From CAYXFZ01 sp964464385 (lineage in GTDB: Bacteria > Planctomycetota > UBA1135), in assembly GCA_964464385.1 (NCBI GenBank), contig CAYXFZ010000037.1, positions 1-22,760 on the forward strand: a DNA stretch of 22,760 bases, given 5' to 3'. Each line of letters starts with the position of its first letter. Position 1 is the first letter of the stretch. The notes beneath the pieces are model-generated. The model was not told where the DNA came from. It saw nothing but the letters and a program-made list of their open reading frames with translations, and ran no database searches. The translations under genes were made by a program, and so were the position numbers. Positions 8,915-15,136 of this stretch are shown piece by piece.

Positions 8915-10602
8915 AACGTCCTCTTCTTCTTTTCGGCCTGCTGGTCCCGGCCTGCCAACCTGCCACCGCGCCTGGCCCGGTGGTTTGGGATCCGTTTTCA
9001 GGCCATTCCTATGCGGTGCAAACAGGGTCGTTGTCCCTCGATCGCACCCATGCCGTCAGCAAACACTTTGGATTGCCAGACGAGGGCAAACACGCGGCCA
9101 CGCGTGCCGTCTTGGGCGATACCCGCGATGCCTTGGTGGGTGCCATCCCCCACCTTTTTCAAGTGCCCCTGCAACAGGAAGGCAACTTTCGTTTGTCATT
9201 TGCAGTGCATCGCCCGCCCAGTTCCGACGCTGGCGAGATCCATGTCGAGGTCTTTCTCAACCAAGACACGCAATTGCAATCTCTGGTTTCCGCCGATCTC
9301 CCCGCCCCGACTCCGGATTCCCCGTTTTGGATTCCGCTTTCCGCCGAATGGGAGGCCCAAGCCAGCACCCAACTGCAGTTCGTGGCCCGTTGGTCGGACT
9401 CCAGCCGAGCCTATGCCACTGGACCGGAAATTTCTTGGGGCCAACCCTGCATCACGCATGTTGCCCCGCAATCCCAAACCGATTCCCCATCGCAAGCCTC
9501 TGCTAACCCAAGCCAACCCGATGTCCTCCTGCTCACCGTGGACACCTTGCGCAGCGACGGACTGAATTCCGCTCCGCAACTCGCCTCGCTCTTGCAAGAG
9601 GGCGCGCTCTTTCCCCAAGCGGTGGCTAGCTCTTCCTGGACCTTGCCCGCCTACGCCTCCTTGATGACCGGCCTGGATCCAGAGTTTCATGGTGCGGGCC
9701 GGGGTTCCTTCCCGGCAACACCGGGCAGTCACGGCGAAAAGGATTACCGCGCCATGAATGCCCACCTCCCCACCTTGGCCGAGGCCTTTGCCAAGGCAGG
9801 CTATGCCACTGCCATGGTGCACCAGCATCCTTTTTTGGAACCTTGGACGGGGGTGGATCGCGGTTTTCAACGCTACCAACGCGTCAGCGCAGATTCGCAG
9901 GCGGTGTTTGCAGCCGCCGACCAGTTTTGGACCGACGAACCCCACCGACCACGATTTTTAGTCTTGCACTTGATGGCCCCGCACCTTCCATACGCCGACA
10001 CCAGCATCCCCAAGGATTGGGCCGTCTTTTTTGCGCAAGATTCCACCGCCGAAGAACGCCGGACCTTCTTTGATTTCCCAGAAGCCCGTCGTAAAGAAAT
10101 CCGCCAAGATTACGCGCGGGGCGTCGCCGCCATGGACGCCGAACTGGGGCCTTGGCTGACGCAAGTGCTCCATCAAGCGTCGCCGCCCCTGTTCGGTTTT
10201 CATGTGGATCACGGCGAAGAGCTTTGGGAAGAGGACGGCTTTGAACACGGCCATGCCTTTCCCGATTCGGTGGCCCGCGTGCCGGTTGCCGTAGTTTGGC
10301 CCGGCAAAGTTTCTGCACAAGTGTCCTCGCAAGCCGTCGGCGCCGCATGGTTGGGAGCCACCTTGCAACGCTTGGCCGGTTTACCCGACCCGCAACAACC
10401 CGGCCTCCTGCAACCCGCAACAGAATCCCGTTGCGTCGGCACGCTTTACCGTACGAACACCGGCGGCCGCATATTTTCCCTGCAAGACAACTCTTCGCAA
10501 ACTTTGCCTCTCACGCAGGCCATTTTTGCCACGGGCCCCTCCTCCGCGCTTCCCCCTGCCCTGCAAAAGGCCCTCACCGCCCTGGGCTATGCGGGAGATT
10601 GA
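8911..10602 (+). CDS. Sulfatase-like (alkaline phosphatase superfamily) lipoprotein
   Basis: I place the start at TTG 8911, which overlaps the dprA stop and gives a clean lipoprotein signal (MKRPLLLFGLLVPAC, lipobox LVPAC); the longer frame from 8857 would put charged residues ahead of it. The mature protein has an N-terminal region of about 180 residues rich in beta strands, then a sulfatase-type domain: VLLLTVDTLRSDG (metal-binding Asp), SSSWTLPAYASLMTGLDP (nucleophile region), GFHVDHGEELWEEDGFEHGH (second metal site) and VARVPVAVVWPG. The nucleophile position lacks the Cys or Ser of the C/S-x-P-x-R signature that makes formylglycine; TLPAY suggests a Thr nucleophile as in related phospho-transferases and hydrolases. 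Substrate is unknown. The gene ends 1 bp from the convergent small membrane protein. Confidence 0.85.
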   Translation: MKRPLLLFGLLVPACQPATAPGPVVWDPFSGHSYAVQTGSLSLDRTHAVSKHFGLPDEGKHAATRAVLGDTRDALVGAIPHLFQVPLQQEGNFRLSFAVHRPPSSDAGEIHVEVFLNQDTQLQSLVSADLPAPTPDSPFWIPLSAEWEAQASTQLQFVARWSDSSRAYATGPEISWGQPCITHVAPQSQTDSPSQASANPSQPDVLLLTVDTLRSDGLNSAPQLASLLQEGALFPQAVASSSWTLPAYASLMTGLDPEFHGAGRGSFPATPGSHGEKDYRAMNAHLPTLAEAFAKAGYATAMVHQHPFLEPWTGVDRGFQRYQRVSADSQAVFAAADQFWTDEPHRPRFLVLHLMAPHLPYADTSIPKDWAVFFAQDSTAEERRTFFDFPEARRKEIRQDYARGVAAMDAELGPWLTQVLHQASPPLFGFHVDHGEELWEEDGFEHGHAFPDSVARVPVAVVWPGKVSAQVSSQAVGAAWLGATLQRLAGLPDPQQPGLLQPATESRCVGTLYRTNTGGRIFSLQDNSSQTLPLTQAIFATGPSSALPPALQKALTALGYAGD

Positions 10603-10603
10603 G

Positions 10604-10795
10604 TCAGGACAGCCAAAGGGAAAGGCCGAAGACCACGGCGGCGATGGCGATCACGGCTAGGGCAAAGCGCAGGGCGCGGCGTAGGGTGCCGCGCAGGATC
10701 GCCGTCTTTTCGTCTTCGCGGTAGCCGCTCACAACACCTCCCAAGGCAAAGGAAAAAACGACCAAAAGCAGAACATGCCCGAGGAGTGGATTCAT
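10604..10795 (-). CDS. Small two-helix membrane protein, 63 aa
   Basis: A 63-residue frame starting at ATG 10795-10793, which overlaps the TGA of the upstream membrane-protein gene (ATGA). It has two hydrophobic helices, LLGHVLLLVVFSFALGG (about 4-20) and LRFALAVIAIAAVVFGLSLW (about 42-61), joined by a charged loop, SGYREDEKTAILRGTLRR. The overlap with the preceding gene and the hydrophobic pattern support a real gene coupled to its neighbour. It may be a subunit or accessory of the PGLGH protein, but no family is recognised. Confidence 0.7.
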   Translation of the reverse strand: MNPLLGHVLLLVVFSFALGGVVSGYREDEKTAILRGTLRRALRFALAVIAIAAVVFGLSLWLS

Positions 10796-11634
10796 GCGGT
10801 CGGCTCCTGCGGAAAGAGATCCTCTTCGGCACGGTGCCAAGCATCCAGGGCCAACACTCCTTGAAACATGCCGGCGGCGGTCGTGAACAACAAACCCGCG
10901 TCTTGAAAGGGCAAGACTGCGGTGAAGCGCTGGGAAGCGGAGAGCAAGGACACCAACCAAAACACCGGGCCGCCCAACATTTGTCCGGCCCAGTACCAAG
11001 GGTGACGCCAACGCTCCATGTCGGCGAAGTCACCGAGGGCCATGCCAAAGAGAAACAAACCCAAGACTATGCCGCCGAGGAAGAGGGCCTTGAAGCGGCG
11101 GCCCAAGAGCCAGTGTCCCAAGCCGGGAAACATCAAGGCCGCCAGCGAGGCCATGCCAGGACTCAGGCGATGGGCAACGGAGGAACTCGTCAGGGACGCG
11201 TTCAACTTGGCCGTGTCCCCCATCAAAGCGCAAGAGGCGCCGTGAGCCGCACCGAGGGCAGCAAATACTCCGGAAGCACCCGTCATCAAATGCCCCAAGT
11301 GCCGCCAAGGCAAATTGTCGGGCGTGGTGCCACCTGCTTCGACGCTTTGCAGCATGGAAGCGGCGAGTTGCAATCCGCCGAGGTTGGCGGCTTCGGGCAG
11401 GGCAAAGAACACGAAACGAGCGCCGCCAAAGCCGAGCCATTGACCGAAATCCAGAGCCGTGGCGCCAGCCAGCGCCATGCCGCCAAATAAAAGACCTTGG
11501 CAGAGCAGGGCCCAAAAGAAGGCCCAGCCCAAGCGTCCCAACAAAGCATGCCCCAACCCGGGCAACACAATCGAGGCCACGATTGTGCGCACCATGCGGA
11601 CGCGGGCTTCGGGGTGGGGTTGGAAGGATGCCAT
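10792..11634 (-). CDS. Polytopic membrane protein with two PGLGH-x-LLGR modules
   Basis: A membrane protein of about 280 residues with several hydrophobic segments. Two similar blocks stand out: VLPGLGHALLGR followed by a hydrophobic run ending FGGMALAG, and about 145 residues later MFPGLGHWLLGR followed by a hydrophobic run ending LFGMALGD. Single blocks of this kind occur in a planctomycete membrane family I know as DUF6677 and in TM2-like proteins; that assignment is tentative. ATG 11634 is chosen; a TTG at 11652 would add six residues. The upstream sequence on this strand has no ribosome-binding site. The 63-aa protein gene overlaps the 3' end by 4 nt. Function unknown. Confidence 0.7.
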   Translation of the reverse strand: MASFQPHPEARVRMVRTIVASIVLPGLGHALLGRLGWAFFWALLCQGLLFGGMALAGATALDFGQWLGFGGARFVFFALPEAANLGGLQLAASMLQSVEAGGTTPDNLPWRHLGHLMTGASGVFAALGAAHGASCALMGDTAKLNASLTSSSVAHRLSPGMASLAALMFPGLGHWLLGRRFKALFLGGIVLGLFLFGMALGDFADMERWRHPWYWAGQMLGGPVFWLVSLLSASQRFTAVLPFQDAGLLFTTAAGMFQGVLALDAWHRAEEDLFPQEPTA

Positions 11635-11700
11635 CGGACGAGGTTCTAACAAAAAGGAGGCGTGGACTTTGCCGCGAGCGCAAACTGGAAGCTAACACCC

Positions 11701-12141
11701 ATGACCACCCACACCTGCAACTACCGCATTCTCTACCGGGACACGGACACCATGGGAGTGCTTTATTACGGGCGCTACCTGGAGTTGTTTGAGCTCGGCC
11801 GCACCGAATGGCAACGCGCCGAGGGGCTGAAGTACCGGGAAATGGAAAAATTGGATGGCCTCATGTTGCCGGTGATCGAGGCCGGCTGCCAGTACCACCA
11901 GCCCTTGCCCTTTGATGAATTGGCGGTGATCTCCACCCAGGTGGCGACTTGGTCGCCCACGCGCCTCGGGTTTTCGCACGAAATTCACCGCAGTAGCGAT
12001 GGGGTCCTGTGCGCTACGGGCTTTGTGACCCTAGGGTGTGTCCGGAGTTCGGATTGGCGGCCTAAGGCCATGCCGCCACGGTATTTGGAGCTCTTGGGGG
12101 CCAAATTTGTGGATTTGAGGGGGAAAAATCGGCTTTCTTGA
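11701..12141 (+). CDS. Acyl-CoA thioesterase, YbgC/4HBT family
   Basis: A hot-dog-fold thioesterase of 146 residues. The motif YRDTDTMGVLYYGRYLELFE matches the YbgC/4-hydroxybenzoyl-CoA thioesterase signature D-x-D-x-x-G-x-V-x-Y, including the catalytic Asp; RTEW and the LPFDELAVISTQV strand fit the family. Such enzymes hydrolyse short or medium acyl-CoAs in the cytoplasm. ATG 11701 is preferred over an upstream GTG at 11662, which sits only one base after AGGAGG (11655-11660) and would add a non-conserved leader. The gene ends 34 bp before iscR on the same strand. Confidence 0.85.
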   Translation: MTTHTCNYRILYRDTDTMGVLYYGRYLELFELGRTEWQRAEGLKYREMEKLDGLMLPVIEAGCQYHQPLPFDELAVISTQVATWSPTRLGFSHEIHRSSDGVLCATGFVTLGCVRSSDWRPKAMPPRYLELLGAKFVDLRGKNRLS

Positions 12142-12169
12142 TAAAAGAGCACTAAAAGCATGCTAAACT
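12138..12169 (+). promoter_or_regulatory. Candidate isc operon promoter with extended -10
   Basis: TTGATA (12138-12143) could serve as a weakly spaced -35 (20 bp). TG-C-TAAACT (12161-12169) resembles an extended -10. Transcription would then start about at the iscR GTG (12176), giving a leaderless message; this fits the absence of a Shine-Dalgarno. Seen by eye only. Confidence 0.35.
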
Positions 12170-12181
12170 AGCAAAGTGCTC
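12147..12181 (+). repeat. Nested palindromes over the iscR promoter and start (candidate operator)
   Basis: A 7-bp inverted repeat, GAGCACT (12147-12153) and AGTGCTC (12175-12181), spans the proposed promoter and the GTG start of iscR. Inside it are AGCATGCT (12157-12164), a perfect 8-bp palindrome, and GCTA-AAC-TAGC (12162-12172) over the -10. Rrf2 regulators repress their own operons from palindromes in this position. The sequence does not match the known E. coli IscR type 1 or type 2 site, so the regulator is inferred from position. Confidence 0.4.
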
Positions 12182-12619
12182 CGCATCACCAAGCGATCCG
12201 AATACGGCCTCATGGCGCTCTCTTTCATGGGAACGCACGCAGATCGCTTTTGCAGCGTCAAAGAAATCGTGGCCAAACTGGGCGTGCCGCGCCGTCTTTT
12301 GGCTGAGGTGTTGAAGGCCTTGTCGCATGCCGGCTTGGTGCGCGCCATCCGCGGCCCTGGGGGTGGCTACCGCTTGGTGCACAAACCGGAAGAACTCACC
12401 TTGGCCATGGTCATCCGTGTCTTGGAGGGCCCGATCCGCGTGACCGAATGCTCCGGCGGCGGCACTTGCGAACTGGAAGATGTTTGTGTGATCAACGAGG
12501 GCATTCACCAGGTGGTCCAAGGAATTGAAGATGTCTTGGCTAAATTTACGCTCGCCGACCTGACCCCATCCGAGATTGAAGGTACTGCAATCGAAAACTT
12601 GGGAACCGTTTCCGTCTGA
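12176..12619 (+). CDS. iscR: Fe-S cluster regulator IscR (Rrf2 family)
   Basis: A transcription factor of 147 residues that senses [2Fe-2S] status and represses the isc operon. An N-terminal winged helix (TKRSEYGLMAL, RAIRGPGGGYRL wing) is followed by a cysteine cluster at exactly C92, C98 and C104, spaced as in E. coli IscR. The fourth E. coli ligand, His107, is Asn107 here; H111 is the nearest histidine. The GTG start at 12176 is fixed by the conserved LRITKRSEYG N-terminus and has no Shine-Dalgarno. iscS begins one base after the stop. Confidence 0.92.
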   Translation: MLRITKRSEYGLMALSFMGTHADRFCSVKEIVAKLGVPRRLLAEVLKALSHAGLVRAIRGPGGGYRLVHKPEELTLAMVIRVLEGPIRVTECSGGGTCELEDVCVINEGIHQVVQGIEDVLAKFTLADLTPSEIEGTAIENLGTVSV

Positions 12620-12620
12620 T

Positions 12621-13835
12621 ATGAACTCTCGCATCATCTACATGGACAATCAGGCCACGACTTCGGTGGATCCGGCCGTGATGGAGGCCATGCTGCCTTG
12701 GTTCACCGACACATTTGGCAATGCCGCCTCGCGTAGTCATGCCTATGGCTGGGATGCGGAAAAGGCCGTAACTGCCGCGCGCGAATCTTTGGCCGCCGGT
12801 CTGGGCGCCAAAGCTCGCGAGATCATGTTCACTTCTGGCGCCACGGAATCGAATAACCTGGCCATCCTTGGTGCAGCTCGTATGTACGAACCTCGCGGCA
12901 AGCATTTGATCAGCGTGGGCACCGAGCACAAGGCCGTGATTGATCCAATGAAGCACTTGGAGTCACAAGGCTGGGAAATCACTTGGTTACCGGTGGACGA
13001 CCGGGGTCGCATTGATTTGGCTGAACTTAAGTCCGCCATTCGCGAGGACACCGTCTTGGTGTCCATCATGCATGGCAACAACGAGATTGGCACGCTCCAT
13101 CCTGTTGCTGAGATCGGCGCCATTTGCCGCGAGCGCGGCGTTTTGTTTCACTGCGACGCCACGCAAACCTTTGGCAAAGAAGAATTGGATGTGGAGGCCA
13201 TGCACATCGACTTGCTCTCCGCCTCCGCCCACAAGTTGTACGGCCCCAAGGGTGTTGGCCTCTTGTATGTGCGGCGCCGCAACCCCCGCGTGCGCTTGGA
13301 GCCGATATTTCACGGCGGTGGCCACGAACGCGGTCTGCGTTCCGGAACATTGAATGTGCCCGGCATCGTCGGCTTCGCCAAAGCTCTGGATCTATGTTTA
13401 GAGAACCGCGAGCAACAACAAGAGCACCTCGCCGCTCTGCGCGACCGACTCCAAGCCAATATTTTGGAGCACCTCGATCACGTCGCCATCAACGGCGATA
13501 CGGACGCCCGCCTGTCCTGCAACCTGAACGCCAGTTTCTCCTACGTGGAGGGCGAATCCCTTTTGATGGGGGTGGATGGCATTGCCCTCAGCTCGGGCTC
13601 GGCCTGCACCTCCGCCAGCCTCGAACCCTCCTATGTCCTCCGCGCCATGGGAGTCGGCGACGACCTCGCCCACAGCTCCATTCGTTTCTCCTTGGGCCGC
13701 TTCAATACCGAGGCCGAAGTGGATGCGGTTGCCGAGCGCATCGTGACCACCGTCAATCGTCTGCGCGACATGTCCCCTCTTTACGAGATGGCCATGGAGG
13801 GCGTGGACCTGGATAAAGTAGAATGGAAACACTAA
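12621..13835 (+). CDS. iscS: Cysteine desulfurase IscS
   Basis: A PLP enzyme that converts cysteine to alanine and passes persulfide sulfur to IscU and other acceptors. At 404 residues it equals E. coli IscS in length. Visible are YMDNQATT at the N-terminus, the TEHKAV and HGNNEIG blocks, the PLP lysine K205 in SASAHKLYGPKG, the catalytic-loop cysteine C329 in SSGSACTSASLEPSYVL, and the group I C-terminus SPLYEMAMEGVDLDKVEW that docks IscU. The ATG at 12621 is chosen by homology over an upstream in-frame ATG at 12576 inside iscR. iscU starts 6 bp after the stop. Confidence 0.97.
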   Translation: MNSRIIYMDNQATTSVDPAVMEAMLPWFTDTFGNAASRSHAYGWDAEKAVTAARESLAAGLGAKAREIMFTSGATESNNLAILGAARMYEPRGKHLISVGTEHKAVIDPMKHLESQGWEITWLPVDDRGRIDLAELKSAIREDTVLVSIMHGNNEIGTLHPVAEIGAICRERGVLFHCDATQTFGKEELDVEAMHIDLLSASAHKLYGPKGVGLLYVRRRNPRVRLEPIFHGGGHERGLRSGTLNVPGIVGFAKALDLCLENREQQQEHLAALRDRLQANILEHLDHVAINGDTDARLSCNLNASFSYVEGESLLMGVDGIALSSGSACTSASLEPSYVLRAMGVGDDLAHSSIRFSLGRFNTEAEVDAVAERIVTTVNRLRDMSPLYEMAMEGVDLDKVEWKH

Positions 13836-13841
13836 TTCATC

Positions 13842-14237
13842 ATGTCTTACAGCGAAAAACTTCTCGATCATTACAACCATCCCCGAAACGTCGGCTCTCT
13901 CAATAAAGAGGCCGCAGATGTGGGAACTGGCGTTGTTGGCGCTCCCGAGTGTGGCGACGTCATGAAACTCCAAATCCAGGTCGAAGACGGCGTCATTGTG
14001 GATGCCAAGTTCAAGACCTTCGGCTGTGGCTCGGCCATTGCTTCCTCGAGCTTGGCCACCGAGTGGCTGAAGGGCCGCACCATCGAGGACGCCAGCACCA
14101 TCCGCAATTCTGAGATTGCCGAAGAGTTGGCCCTGCCCCCCGTCAAAATTCACTGCTCGGTCCTGGCCGAGGATGCCATCCAAAGTGCTGTTGCCGATTG
14201 GCAGAGCAAGAACGATTCCAACGATGACTCAAACTGA
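13842..14237 (+). CDS. iscU: Iron-sulfur cluster scaffold IscU
   Basis: Scaffold on which [2Fe-2S] and [4Fe-4S] clusters are built before transfer, 131 residues. It keeps the three cluster cysteines C37 (APECGD), C62 (FGCGSAIASSS) and C105 (KIHCSVLAEDA), the Asp after the first Cys, and the LPPVK motif (98-102) recognised by the HscA chaperone. It is close to proteobacterial IscU over the whole length, with one residue fewer between the first two cysteines. The C-terminal tail is Asn/Asp/Ser-rich. The end overlaps the iscA start by 14 nt. Confidence 0.97.
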   Translation: MSYSEKLLDHYNHPRNVGSLNKEAADVGTGVVGAPECGDVMKLQIQVEDGVIVDAKFKTFGCGSAIASSSLATEWLKGRTIEDASTIRNSEIAEELALPPVKIHCSVLAEDAIQSAVADWQSKNDSNDDSN

Positions 14238-14583
14238 TTCCCCTCCTCAAGAAGCCGGCCTACGCTTGGACGAGGCCGCCATTGAGCAGATCACGAGCCT
14301 CCTCAAGGCAAACGAACTCCCCGAGACTGCGGGCGTCCGCGTCGGCGTGAAAGGGGGGGGCTGTTCTGGCTTCACTTACACCTTGAACTTCGATCCTCAG
14401 CCTGCGCCAGGCGATGAAATCCTAGAACAAGACGGCGTCCGTCTCTTTTGCGACCCGAAATCCTTGATCTACTTGCAAGGCACGGTGCTCACTTTTACTG
14501 ACGGCCTGCAGGGCAAGGGGTTTCAGTTTCAGAATCCCAACGCCAAGTCCACTTGTGGCTGTGGTGAATCCTTCTCGGTCTGA
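14224..14583 (+). CDS. iscA: A-type Fe-S carrier protein IscA
   Basis: An A-type carrier that accepts clusters or iron from the scaffold and delivers them to apo-proteins. The 119-residue protein has the three conserved cysteines C47 (GGGCSGF), C111 and C113 (STCGCGESF), and FQNPNAKSTCGCG near the C-terminus. The N-terminus is about 12 residues longer than E. coli IscA. ATG 14224 lies inside the end of iscU, giving a 14-nt overlap. A run of eight G (14353-14360) codes for the glycines before C47. Confidence 0.95.
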   Translation: MTQTDSPPQEAGLRLDEAAIEQITSLLKANELPETAGVRVGVKGGGCSGFTYTLNFDPQPAPGDEILEQDGVRLFCDPKSLIYLQGTVLTFTDGLQGKGFQFQNPNAKSTCGCGESFSV

Positions 14584-14620
14584 GATCCCGCCCGCGGACG
14601 AATTTTCTGCGGTTGTTGCC

Positions 14621-15136
14621 ATGGACGATTGCTTTGCCCGACTGGGGGTGCCCCGCCGTTGGGCTCTGGATCAAACCGAGGTTCAAGCCGCGCACTTGCG
14701 CGCCTCGCGTGAAAACCATCCCGACCGCTTCGCCACGGCCCCGGAAGCCGAGCGCCAAGCCGCCGAAAACCGCATGGCCCGGATCAATGAAGCTTACGCC
14801 CAATTGGAAGATCCCTTTTTGCGGGCCCGATCGATGCTGGCCTGTTACGGCTTGGAAACCGACAAAGCGACAGACTCCCGCGCCGACCCAGCTTTTCTCA
14901 TGGCCATGATGGAATTCAAGGAAGAAGCCGATGACGCCATGCGCACCCAGAATGCCGAAGCCATTCAGGCCATGATCGCGCGCGCCCGCGCCGTGGAAAC
15001 GGAAAAACTGACCGAGGTCGGCAGGCGATTGGATTCGGAGGAGAATCTTCGGCAAAGTGCGCTGGCTCTTTTGCAAGAGGTGGCCTACTTTCGCAAGACA
15101 CGCATGGCCCTAGAAAATTCTTTGGTTCTAGCATGA
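14621..15136 (+). CDS. hscB: Fe-S co-chaperone HscB (J-domain protein)
   Basis: Type III J-protein that brings IscU to HscA and stimulates its ATPase. With ATG 14621 the protein is 171 residues, the same as E. coli HscB. The J domain contains the HPD tripeptide (ENHPDRF) and INEAYAQLEDPFLRARSML; the C-terminal three-helix bundle for IscU binding contains the FLMAMMEFKEEADD segment. A longer frame from 14555 would overlap iscA and lacks homology. The TGA stop overlaps the hscA ATG (ATGA). No Shine-Dalgarno is seen. Confidence 0.94.
   Translation: MDDCFARLGVPRRWALDQTEVQAAHLRASRENHPDRFATAPEAERQAAENRMARINEAYAQLEDPFLRARSMLACYGLETDKATDSRADPAFLMAMMEFKEEADDAMRTQNAEAIQAMIARARAVETEKLTEVGRRLDSEENLRQSALALLQEVAYFRKTRMALENSLVLA

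Noticed and set aside
11655..11664. AGGAGG with GTG 11662 as the thioesterase start
   Set aside because: Only one base separates AGGAGG and GTG, too close for initiation, and the extra residues are not part of the family; ATG 11701 fits homology.
13398..14183. 261-codon open frame antisense to iscS and iscU
   Set aside because: It mirrors conserved isc coding sequence, has no recognisable domain and is expected from GC-rich codon usage.
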